A stretch of 5,416 nt of DNA from an uncultured Bacilli bacterium (GCA_947629115.1 CANRCL010000077.1:1-5416); one strand, 5' to 3'. Positions 1 through 5,357 are shown, counted from the stretch's first letter. Program-made: numbers and translations. The notes: generated by a model not told the origin, from the letters alone.

Positions 1-84
1 ATCGGAAATATGGCCTATGGAGGAGTAAAATCCTGCGAAGTAGGAAATAAAAGCCGTGAGGCTTTTAGGAGAAAAACAAAATAA
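1..84 (+). CDS. Partial 3' end of a protein, probably a TnpB-like nuclease C-terminus
   Basis: Frame 1 is open from the window edge to TAA at 82-84, giving 27 residues: a segment beginning IGNMAYGGVKSCEVGNKSRE and a basic tail ending RRKTK. No catalytic residues are in view, because the DED residues and CxxC zinc finger of TnpB would lie upstream. The assignment rests on the Gly/Ala/Tyr-Gly tail style often seen after the last RuvC motif of TnpB proteins, and on the coding sequence also forming two hairpins, as expected where omegaRNA overlaps tnpB. If correct, the protein is an RNA-guided DNA endonuclease carried by a transposon. The call is tentative. Confidence 0.35.
   Translation: MGNMAYGGVKSCEVGNKSREAFRRKTK
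31..67 (+). ncRNA. Candidate omegaRNA 3' scaffold: two adjacent hairpins
   Basis: Bases 31-36 pair with 40-45 (six pairs including one G-T wobble) around a GAA loop. Bases 48-55 pair with 60-67 (eight perfect pairs) around GTGA, a GNRA-type tetraloop. Only two bases separate the stems. No T-run follows, so this is a structured RNA rather than a terminator. Being inside the end of a coding frame at a probable IS605-type right end, it fits an omegaRNA, which pairs with TnpB and takes its guide from DNA just beyond the element. The guide would then lie somewhere in 70-120. The structure is seen directly; the function is inferred. Confidence 0.4.
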
Positions 85-97
85 TTTTAATTATTGA

Positions 98-535
98 GTT
101 TTACTTTTTGTTCTTATCCATAATTTAAAAATAAAATATTATATTAGATATATGGACGATTTTGTTTTAATCCATCAAGATAAAGATAAACTTAAGGAAG
201 CCTTAAAAATTATTGAAGAAAAATTAAATAAAGAATATAAATTAAAATTAAATAAAAAGAAAACTAAAATTGTAAGAGAAAATGAGGGATTTAGTTTTCT
301 AGGGTATACCTATAAAGTTATTAATAATAAAACAATTATTAAAATAAAAAAAGAGGCTTTAGAAAAAATAAAAAAGAGAGTTAAAGATTTAAATTATAAA
401 TATCAAAATGAAAGAATAGGAATAGATACAGTGTTTAGTTCTTTAATGACTTATTGGAATAATAGAAAATATGGTAATCAAATGAAAGTAAGAAGAATAA
501 TTAATAAATATTGGTTTTTAAAAAGGAATATATGA
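98..535 (+). pseudogene. Truncated reverse transcriptase, C-terminal half (YMDD motif to end)
   Basis: This frame opens after TGA (95-97) and carries recognisable RT sequence from about 119: LKIKYYIRYMDDFVLIH, with the YMDD catalytic Asp pair at 149-160, then the LxLNxKKTKI block (248-271) and FLGY (295-306), followed by a basic thumb-like region ending at TGA 533-535. The fingers and the first catalytic Asp, normally in RT blocks 1-4, are missing, so it cannot be an active polymerase. The ATG at 152 is the Met of YMDD and not a start. The style resembles DGR-type or group-II-like RTs, but block 4, which would separate these, is absent. Loss of the 5' half is best explained by the mobile element immediately upstream, or by a deletion at that junction. 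The remaining frame has no internal stops, suggesting recent breakage. Confidence 0.8.
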
Positions 536-819
536 GTATAAAGAATAGATATATATTTTTAAAAAGAAGTTATCCTCAAACAATAATATTATTTAAAAAT
601 AATGGGCATATTAAAAGTTATAATAGGGATAAAATGGTATTAAAAAGTATAAAGTTTAAAAAAATAAGGGATTTACAAAATAAAAGAATTAATTATTTAG
701 TAATTAATAATTTAAATATTATTAAATATCAAAAATTTAACAATAATAATTATAATTTGTATTATTTAAAAGTTGAGATTAATAATCTATTAAAGAGTAT
801 TCAAGATAGAATACTTTAA
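532..819 (+). CDS. Small basic protein linked to the RT; possible MutS-domain-I-like accessory protein
   Basis: This 95-residue protein starts at ATG 532, overlapping the RT stop as ATGA, with AAGGA at 523-527 as its ribosome binding site. A TTG start at 511 is possible in frame but lacks this coupling. It is rich in Lys, Asn, Ile and Tyr and has no signal peptide or membrane helix. The first 40 residues (RYIFLKRSYPQTIILFKNNG, then a Tyr/Asp segment) have the spacing of the MutS mismatch-recognition domain: tyrosine-leucine-lysine, a YP pair, and a hydrophobic strand ending in phenylalanine. The key phenylalanine region of MutS is not conserved. Small MutS-like proteins are, from memory, among accessory genes near some diversity-generating RTs, so tight coupling to an RT supports that idea. 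Function is not established and the similarity is by eye only. Confidence 0.6.
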   Translation: MSIKNRYIFLKRSYPQTIILFKNNGHIKSYNRDKMVLKSIKFKKIRDLQNKRINYLVINNLNIIKYQKFNNNNYNLYYLKVEINNLLKSIQDRIL

Positions 820-826
820 TTTTTTT
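794..826 (+). terminator. Intrinsic terminator of the RT/accessory unit
   Basis: Bases 794-802 pair with 809-817 (AGTATTC/GAATACT core plus a G-T and an A-T pair) around a six-base loop, followed by a run of seven Ts at 820-826. The right arm contains the first T of the upstream gene's TAA stop (817-819), and the next promoter's -35 box begins three bases beyond the T-run. Confidence 0.65.
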
Positions 827-828
827 AT

Positions 829-857
829 TTGACCTCTTAATTAAATAAAAGTATAAT
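829..857 (+). promoter_or_regulatory. Strong sigma-A-type promoter for the CPWC lipoprotein gene
   Basis: TTGACC at 829-834 and a perfect TATAAT at 852-857 are separated by exactly 17 bases. Predicted transcription starts near 864, which places an in-frame ATG at 863-865 at the very start site and so rules it out as the usable start codon. A Shine-Dalgarno stretch (GGAAGAGG, 865-872) lies at the extreme 5' end of the predicted mRNA. Confidence 0.8.
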
Positions 858-877
858 TATAAATGGAAGAGGTAGTT

Positions 878-1573
878 ATGAAGAAAAGAGTTATTTTAAG
901 TATATTAGTAGTGTTATCATTATTTATGATAAGTGGTTGTGATAAAGAAGAAAAAGAGGTTCCAAAGACAGATGCTTTAACATTTAAAGAAGAATATGAA
1001 AGTATTAATGGAAAAGAAAATTCAAGTGGTAAAATTTATCGAACATTAAATATTAAAGAAGATAATCCTTTTATATATAAGAGTGCTAAAGATATAGTTG
1101 ATGCTATTAACAATAAAGAAAGTTTTATAGTTTATTTTGGCTTTAAAACTTGTCCTTGGTGTCGTAGTGTTATTGAAACATTAATAGATGTTGCTAGTGA
1201 ACTTGGAATTGAACAAATATATTATGTTGATGTTTTAGATATTAGAGATACTTTAGAAGTAAATAGTAAAGATAAAGTCATTACTAGTAAAGAGGGAAGT
1301 CCAGATTATATGGAACTTATTAAATTACTAGATAATGTTTTAGAAGATTATACTTTATCTAATAGTAAAGGTAAAGCAGTTGATACTAAAGAAAAAAGAA
1401 TTTATGCTCCAAATATTGTTGTAGTTAATGATGGAGTAGGAGTTAAATTAACAACAGCCATAAGTGATAAACTAACTGATAGTTATATGAAATTAACTGA
1501 TGAAATATTAGAAGATTGTCATAATATGTTAGAAAGTACATTAAAAGAATCTAAATTAGTTGAGAAAAAATAA
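878..1573 (+). CDS. Lipoprotein with extracytoplasmic thioredoxin-like domain (CPWC)
   Basis: The product is a 231-residue membrane-anchored protein predicted to exchange disulfides outside the cell membrane. Residues 1-21 form a lipoprotein signal peptide (KKR, hydrophobic core, lipobox ISGC), with Cys21 as the lipidated residue. A thioredoxin-like fold spans about 68-200: a strand (IVYFGF) leads into the redox motif CPWC at Cys92-Cys95, and the YAPN segment supplies the likely cis-proline, Pro178. The span between CPWC and cis-Pro is long, with a helical insert around 125-165, as in bacteriocin-accessory-protein-like thioredoxins. Start 878 is preferred over ATG 863 because of the promoter position, the Shine-Dalgarno at 865-872 and the immediately following signal peptide. 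It is paralogous to the gene at 2221-2934. Whether it oxidises, reduces or isomerises disulfides, and on which substrates, cannot be told from sequence. Confidence 0.85.
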   Translation: MKKRVILSILVVLSLFMISGCDKEEKEVPKTDALTFKEEYESINGKENSSGKIYRTLNIKEDNPFIYKSAKDIVDAINNKESFIVYFGFKTCPWCRSVIETLIDVASELGIEQIYYVDVLDIRDTLEVNSKDKVITSKEGSPDYMELIKLLDNVLEDYTLSNSKGKAVDTKEKRIYAPNIVVVNDGVGVKLTTAISDKLTDSYMKLTDEILEDCHNMLESTLKESKLVEKK

Positions 1574-1574
1574 T

Positions 1575-1602
1575 AATGATGTAGCAATACATCATTTTGT
1601 TT
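1575..1602 (+). terminator. Intrinsic terminator after the CPWC lipoprotein gene
   Basis: A perfect nine-base-pair stem (1575-1583 with 1588-1596) closed by a GCAA tetraloop is followed by TTTTGTTT. It starts one base after the stop codon, so the lipoprotein gene is probably transcribed alone. Confidence 0.8.
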
Positions 1603-1610
1603 GATATAAT
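1602..1610 (+). promoter_or_regulatory. Extended -10 promoter for the YcxB-like gene
   Basis: TGATATAAT matches an extended -10 (TGn plus perfect TATAAT at 1605-1610). The -35 position (about 1582-1587) falls inside the preceding terminator hairpin and has no good match, consistent with an extended -10 promoter. Transcription would start near 1617, only about 11 bases before the ATG and at the Shine-Dalgarno GGTGAT (1617-1622). Confidence 0.55.
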
Positions 1611-1627
1611 TAAGATGGTGATAGTAG

Positions 1628-2158
1628 ATGAAATTTGATTATAATTTTGAACAAGATTATTTTAAAAAATATAATGAAGCCAATGGGGCAGCCTATATGG
1701 TTAAAAGATTAACTAAAAATCCTAAATTAAAAGTTAATAAATATTTATCTTATATTTTAGCCAATTGTTTATGGATATTTATGGCAGGATTACTTATTAA
1801 TATGTTAGCGACTTTTACAACTTTTACTTTTCTTTCAGAAATTGGCGAATTTTTTATGTATTTAGCCATTATTTTATATTTAGTTTTATTAATTTGGTTA
1901 TTTGCTTGTTCTAAATTAGAAATTAATAGTAAAAAAGGGAGTATTGTTATAAATGAAGAGGGAATAACTGATGAGAATGCTAATGGTAATAAAATGATGT
2001 TTAGTTATAATAATTTAAAAATGGTTATTGTTACCAAGAATTTAATTGTTTTTTCTTTAAATAATCCAATTATGTTATTTATTCCGAATAATAATAAAGG
2101 GGAAGTAATAGCCACTTTAAAAAAATATAGTGATGTTCAAATAATAGATAATAATTAA
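1628..2158 (+). CDS. Two-helix membrane protein with YcxB-like C-terminal domain
   Basis: The 176-residue protein has a charged N-terminal segment (1-38), two predicted membrane helices (about 40-62 and 72-94) joined by a short Thr/Phe-rich loop, and a C-terminal domain (about 97-170) of alternating beta strands: a glycine-containing strand (GSIVINEEGI), then FSYNNLKMVIVTKNLIVFSL, an IMLFIP strand and a final amphipathic helix. This arrangement matches YcxB-like proteins, whose C-terminal domain is a small PH-like beta fold facing the cytoplasm; their role is poorly known. ATG 1628 has a perfect GGTGAT site five bases upstream. The gene sits between two paralogous extracytoplasmic thioredoxin-like genes, with its own promoter, so a functional link is possible but unproven. 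Family assignment is from fold pattern, not a search. Confidence 0.7.
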   Translation: MKFDYNFEQDYFKKYNEANGAAYMVKRLTKNPKLKVNKYLSYILANCLWIFMAGLLINMLATFTTFTFLSEIGEFFMYLAIILYLVLLIWLFACSKLEINSKKGSIVINEEGITDENANGNKMMFSYNNLKMVIVTKNLIVFSLNNPIMLFIPNNNKGEVIATLKKYSDVQIIDNN

Positions 2159-2170
2159 GATATCTTTTAT

Positions 2171-2199
2171 TTGCAAAGTAATATTATTTATAGTAAAAT
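2171..2199 (+). promoter_or_regulatory. Promoter for the membrane thioredoxin-like gene
   Basis: TTGCAA (2171-2176) and TAAAAT (2194-2199) are separated by 17 bases. The predicted start near 2206 lies at the Shine-Dalgarno AAGGTGGT (2205-2212), eight bases before the ATG. No convincing terminator separates it from the upstream gene, so readthrough may also contribute. Confidence 0.6.
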
Positions 2200-2220
2200 T
2201 TAATAAGGTGGTAAATTAAA

Positions 2221-2934
2221 ATGGAGAAGAGAAATAAATTAGTCCTTACTGGCATTATAATAGTGACTTTAATAGTTTTAGGGGTTTGTATTTATTCTTT
2301 AATTACTGATAAATTAGAAATAAGTGATGCAAGTAAATTTCGGACAGAATATATGGAATTAAATGATAAAGTAAATGAAAGTTTAGATGTTTTATATCCA
2401 ACTGTATCCATTAGTGAAAATAATACAGTTAAATATACAACTCCTAAAGATTTAGTAAAGTTATTAGAAAGTGGCACAGGAGTAATTTATATTGGTTTTC
2501 CTACTTGTCCTTGGTGTCGAACATTGGTCCCAATTTTAACTAGTTTGGCTGAAGAGAAAAATGAAATTATATATTATGCTGATATAAGTGATATTAAATC
2601 AATATTTAAAGTATCTAAAGGAAAAGTTAAACAAACTAAAAGTGGTAGTAAAGAATATTATCGTATGCTCGAATTATTAGATGAATTTTTAGAAGATTAT
2701 TCTATTACAGATGATGAAAATAATTCATATTTAACGGGTGAAAAAAGAATATATAATCCAACTTTAATTGCAGTAAATAATGGTAAAATAACTAGTGTTC
2801 ATGTTGGAACTGTATCTTCTCAAACATCTGGCTATGATAAATTAAATGATGAACAAGTTAAAGAATTAACTAAAACAATTAGAGATTTAATTAATAGTAA
2901 AAATACGGAAAGTTGTGTTCAAGATATATGTTAA
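2221..2934 (+). CDS. Membrane-anchored extracytoplasmic thioredoxin-like protein (CPWC)
   Basis: This 237-residue protein has an uncleaved N-terminal membrane helix (about 7-28, after MEKRNK, with no lipobox) and an extracytoplasmic thioredoxin-like domain. The redox motif CPWC is at Cys96-Cys99, preceded by the strand VIYIGFPT, and the likely cis-proline is Pro180 in YNPT. A helical insert lies between them (about 125-165). Similarity to the protein at 878-1573 runs the whole length: GFxTCPWCR, IIYY/QIYY, LLDxxLEDY and the EKRIYxPx block are shared in order, so the two are paralogs. This copy has an extra cysteine pair at the extreme C-terminus (Cys232 and Cys237, CVQDIC) and a Cys in the membrane helix. 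The domain resembles bacteriocin-transport accessory thioredoxins; no bacteriocin gene is nearby. Disulfide exchange at the cell surface is the likely role; direction is unknown. Confidence 0.85.
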   Translation: MEKRNKLVLTGIIIVTLIVLGVCIYSLITDKLEISDASKFRTEYMELNDKVNESLDVLYPTVSISENNTVKYTTPKDLVKLLESGTGVIYIGFPTCPWCRTLVPILTSLAEEKNEIIYYADISDIKSIFKVSKGKVKQTKSGSKEYYRMLELLDEFLEDYSITDDENNSYLTGEKRIYNPTLIAVNNGKITSVHVGTVSSQTSGYDKLNDEQVKELTKTIRDLINSKNTESCVQDIC

Positions 2935-2961
2935 TTAATAAAAATATGATAAAATAAAAGA

Positions 2962-2967
2962 TATAAT
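2962..2967 (+). promoter_or_regulatory. Candidate -10 box for the surface protein-scpA-scpB operon
   Basis: A perfect TATAAT lies 16 bases before the ATG at 2984. No good -35 is seen at 16-18 base spacing and there is no TGn extension, so strength is uncertain. The predicted start (about 2974) falls within the Shine-Dalgarno GGGTGAT (2972-2978). Confidence 0.4.
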
Positions 2968-2983
2968 AAAAGGGTGATAAATA

Positions 2984-3931
2984 ATGGCGAAAAAAACGCA
3001 AAAAGTTATTTTAGAAAATGTTGAATTACAACCACAAGTAATTGGGCTTACCTATAAGAAAAAAAGTAATATTGGAAGAGTAGTATTTATTTTTATTGCG
3101 TTAGGTTTAGCCATTTATTATATCAATGATATTAGTATTTTTATTAATAACTTATTAGGAAGAAAAACAGCCGATACCATTCAAAATGCTGGTTCGGATT
3201 CTGAAGAACCTGATAAAATAGGAACGGAAAATCCTAGTGGTAATGAAACAGAAGATGTAAAATATTATGATTATAGTAATGCTTTAGCCATTACAGAGGG
3301 TAATCTTACTTTAAATAATTTTAATATTGTTAATAATGTTTTAACTTTTAATATTGTTAATACTTCTAGTAATAGTGTTAATATGGCTGGTAATAAATAT
3401 TTTATTGAATTATTTGATGAAAATAAGACTTTATTAAATCGGTTTAAAACTGATATTGGAACAATTAGTGCTAATGCCAATATATCTTTCAGTTTTAATT
3501 TAACTAATCCGAATATTCGTTATGTTGCTTTTTCACAAAAAACTATTCAAGATTATCCACCTTTAGAATTACAAAAAGATAGTACTGGTAATGCCACATT
3601 AACTTGTAAAAAAGAAAATGAAACAATTATTTATACATTTTTAAATGATGAATTAAAGAAAATTTCACATACCATAAGTGATAACAATATTACGGATGTG
3701 GAATATGAAAATAGATTAAATTCTTATCAAAATAAAGTAAATAATTATAATAGTCTTAATGGTATTAGTGCTTTATTAAATAATAATGTATCTGGTTATA
3801 CCGTAGTGTTTAATATTGATTTAACAACTGCTAATGTAAATAATTTAGATGAAAAATATTATTATAGTCATTTAACTAAAGCCAATATTGTTAATTTTGA
3901 AATGGAAACTTACGGATTTACTTGCAATTAA
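2984..3931 (+). CDS. Single-pass surface protein of unknown function, two-domain ectodomain
   Basis: I do not recognise this 315-residue protein as a named gene. Residues 1-31 are basic and cytoplasmic, about 32-56 form one membrane helix, and 61-93 are a low-complexity Asp/Glu/Ser/Asn linker. An ectodomain follows. Its first part (about 99-185) is strand-rich with alternating Asn and hydrophobic residues, IELFDENKTLL and a late phenylalanine-rich strand, which recalls FxLYD-like beta-sandwich domains. Its second part (about 200-315) starts with LTCKKENETIIYTF and ends with GFTC, recalling small YehR/DUF1307-type domains. Cys208 and Cys314 are its only cysteines, both outside, and could form a disulfide spanning the second domain. 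The Shine-Dalgarno at 2972-2978 supports this start. It ends 9 bases before scpA, so it is probably co-transcribed. Domain likenesses are by eye. Confidence 0.8.
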   Translation: MAKKTQKVILENVELQPQVIGLTYKKKSNIGRVVFIFIALGLAIYYINDISIFINNLLGRKTADTIQNAGSDSEEPDKIGTENPSGNETEDVKYYDYSNALAITEGNLTLNNFNIVNNVLTFNIVNTSSNSVNMAGNKYFIELFDENKTLLNRFKTDIGTISANANISFSFNLTNPNIRYVAFSQKTIQDYPPLELQKDSTGNATLTCKKENETIIYTFLNDELKKISHTISDNNITDVEYENRLNSYQNKVNNYNSLNGISALLNNNVSGYTVVFNIDLTTANVNNLDEKYYYSHLTKANIVNFEMETYGFTCN

Positions 3932-3940
3932 GAGGTATCT

Positions 3941-4663
3941 ATGAATTTACAAATACAAGATTTTGAAGGACCTTTTGATTTGCTCTTACATTTAGTGAGA
4001 GTATCAAAAATGGATATCTATACAATTAATATAAGTGAAATAATAGACCAATATTTAAAATTTATTGAAACAATAGATAAGTATGATATTGATAAAAGTA
4101 GTGAATATTTAGTTTTATCTTCAGAACTTATTCATTTAAAAAGTAAAATGTTAATAAATAAAGTTGATGAAGAAGAGGAAGAAGAAACTGAATATAATAT
4201 TAAGAGTGAAGAAGATTTAAGAAATAAATTAATTGAATATGAACGTTATAAAAATATGACAGATACTTTTAGAGAGTTAGAGGCTAATAGACAAGATTAT
4301 TATACAAAAATTCCTGAAAATTTAAGTGAATTTATGGAAGATAATAAAGTAATCAATAGTAATGTGACAATTGATGATTTATTAAAGGCTTTTTTAGAAA
4401 TGCAAAAAAGAATTAATTTTCAAAAGCCGATAACTACTAAAGTAGCCAAAAAAGAATATAGTGTCAAAGATAGAATTAAAGAAATTAGAAATGTTTTAAA
4501 AGAAAAGAAAAAAGTAGTTTTTGATGAATTATTTGATGTTGTCACTAAAGAAAATATTGTAGTCACTTTATTATCATTACTGGATATGAGTAAAAATAAA
4601 GAAATTATGATGAATCAAGATAAAATGTTTAGTACAATTGTAATAGAAAGTGTTGGATTATGA
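3941..4663 (+). CDS. scpA: Segregation and condensation protein A
   Basis: ScpA is the kleisin subunit of the SMC-ScpAB complex, which organises and separates replicated chromosomes; it bridges the SMC head of one subunit and the neck of the other and binds a ScpB dimer. The 240-residue length is typical. The N-terminal kleisin signature is clear (DFEGPFDLLLHLVR near residues 7-20, then KMDIYTINISEI), followed by the helical SELIHLKSKML block and an acidic linker (76-84). The central part, which contacts ScpB, is Lys/Glu-rich, and the C-terminal winged-helix domain that binds the SMC head covers about 160-240. The ribosome site AGAGGT (3931-3936) overlaps the upstream stop codon, and the stop overlaps scpB as ATGA, showing tight translational coupling. 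Confidence 0.97.
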   Translation: MNLQIQDFEGPFDLLLHLVRVSKMDIYTINISEIIDQYLKFIETIDKYDIDKSSEYLVLSSELIHLKSKMLINKVDEEEEEETEYNIKSEEDLRNKLIEYERYKNMTDTFRELEANRQDYYTKIPENLSEFMEDNKVINSNVTIDDLLKAFLEMQKRINFQKPITTKVAKKEYSVKDRIKEIRNVLKEKKKVVFDELFDVVTKENIVVTLLSLLDMSKNKEIMMNQDKMFSTIVIESVGL

Positions 4664-5223
4664 AAAATTTAGTTGGAGTTTTGGAAGGATTATTATTTGT
4701 TGTTGGTGATGAGGGCGTTTCTTTAAAAGATATTTGTGAAACTTTAGAAATAGATGAAGCCAAGGCTAGAGAGTTGTTAACAACTTTGAAAAATGAATAT
4801 GCTAAAGAAGAGAGAGGCATTAAAATAAGTTTTATTGGGGAAACTTTTAAACTTACTACTAAAAAAGAACATAAAGAATATTATCAAAAGTTGTTTACCG
4901 AAAAGGAAAATGAACTATCTCAAGCCCAATTAGAAGTTTTAGCAATTATTGCCTATAATGAACCTTTGACCAGAGCAGAAATTGATGAAATAAGAGGAAT
5001 AAGTAGTGTATATGTAATTAAAAAACTTTTAAGTTTAGATTTAATTAAAGTATCCGGTAAAAGTGATTTACCAGGTAAACCAAATTTATATCGAACCACT
5101 AGAGAATTTTTAGATTTCTTTGGTCTTGCTTCTTTAAATGATTTACCTGATATTACTATTAAAAAGGAAGAAGATGAACAAGATTTGTTTCAGAAAAAAG
5201 ATAAAATAGAAGAACTTGTATAG
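4660..5223 (+). CDS. scpB: Segregation and condensation protein B
   Basis: ScpB dimerises and binds the central part of ScpA in the SMC condensin complex. The 187-residue length is normal. Two winged-helix domains are evident: the first at about 4-80 (LEGLLFVVGDEGVSLKDI) and the second at about 86-160 with the family hallmarks LAIIAYNEPLTRAEIDEIRG and PGKPNLYRTTREFLDFFGL (138-156). The 25-residue acidic/basic tail after residue 162 is variable in the family. Translation starts within the end of scpA by a 4-base ATGA overlap, with only a weak GGA (4655-4657) as ribosome site, so its translation is probably coupled to scpA. The TAG stop (5221-5223) coincides with the likely -35 of the following tRNA gene, and no terminator separates them. 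Confidence 0.97.
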   Translation: MKNLVGVLEGLLFVVGDEGVSLKDICETLEIDEAKARELLTTLKNEYAKEERGIKISFIGETFKLTTKKEHKEYYQKLFTEKENELSQAQLEVLAIIAYNEPLTRAEIDEIRGISSVYVIKKLLSLDLIKVSGKSDLPGKPNLYRTTREFLDFFGLASLNDLPDITIKKEEDEQDLFQKKDKIEELV

Positions 5224-5249
5224 TCATAAAATAATAAGTATGCTATAAT
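5221..5249 (+). promoter_or_regulatory. Promoter of the tRNA-Leu gene
   Basis: A perfect TATAAT (5244-5249) is preceded by TGC, forming an extended -10. TAGTCA (5221-5226) lies 17 bases upstream and matches four of six -35 positions, overlapping the scpB stop codon. The predicted start near 5256 leaves about four bases before the mature tRNA 5' end. Confidence 0.7.
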
Positions 5250-5259
5250 AAGTTTACTT

Positions 5260-5346
5260 GCCACTGTGTCGGAATTGGTAGACGAGATAGACTCAAAATC
5301 TATTATCCGTAAGGGTGTGTGGGTTCGAGTCCCACCAGTGGCACCA
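5260..5346 (+). tRNA. tRNA-Leu (anticodon CAA), CCA encoded
   Basis: The acceptor stem GCCACTG (5260-5266) pairs perfectly with CAGTGGC (5336-5342), with discriminator A5343 and an encoded CCA at 5344-5346. The anticodon stem ATAGA/TCTAT (5287-5291, 5299-5303) encloses the loop CTCAAAA, giving anticodon CAA (5294-5296), which reads the leucine codon UUG. A long variable arm (about 5304-5317) marks it as a class II tRNA, as expected for leucine. The T arm is GTGGG with loop TTCGAGT and CCCAC. Leucine codons here are mostly TTA, which needs a different or additional isoacceptor. Confidence 0.97.
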
Positions 5347-5357
5347 TTGGGAAATCT

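Larger units (their letters stand above)
1..97 (+). mobile_element. Right (3') end of a probable IS200/IS605-type element
   Basis: This left-edge segment combines the last codons of an open frame with two stable hairpins inside that coding end, and it is followed directly by a reverse transcriptase lacking its first half. In IS200/IS605 elements the tnpB 3' end and the omegaRNA overlap and sit at the right end of the element. That matches what is seen, but the RuvC and zinc-finger parts of TnpB lie outside the window. The right boundary is not defined. It must fall after the stop at 82-84 and before about 119, where RT-like sequence is recognisable; 97 is a nominal end at the stop codon preceding the RT frame. 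An alternative is an unrelated gene end beside a decayed RT. Confidence 0.4.

Noticed and set aside
48..67. Hairpin as a group II intron domain V or an intrinsic terminator
   Set aside because: Domain V has a longer, bulged hairpin with the AGC triad, and a terminator needs a T-run; neither is present.
152..154. ATG at 152 as the start of a 127-aa RT-like gene
   Set aside because: This Met is inside the YMDD motif; matching RT sequence (LKIKYYIRY) continues upstream in frame to about 119, so it is a truncation product.
511..531. TTG at 511 as start of the small RT-linked protein
   Set aside because: ATG 532 has a good AAGGA site and the typical ATGA overlap with the preceding gene.
863..877. 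ATG at 863 as start of the CPWC lipoprotein
   Set aside because: It lies at the predicted transcription start, has no ribosome site of its own, and would add five residues before a normal lipoprotein signal peptide. ATG 878 has GGAAGAGG at proper spacing.
2157..2166. AAGATATCTT palindrome after the YcxB-like gene as a terminator
   Set aside because: It has no loop and no adequate T-run; it is probably chance in AT-rich DNA.
2292..4820. Three minus-strand open frames (2292-2477, 3271-3480, 4629-4820)
   Set aside because: Each lies opposite a well-supported plus-strand gene, shows no recognisable domain and has no promoter or ribosome site.
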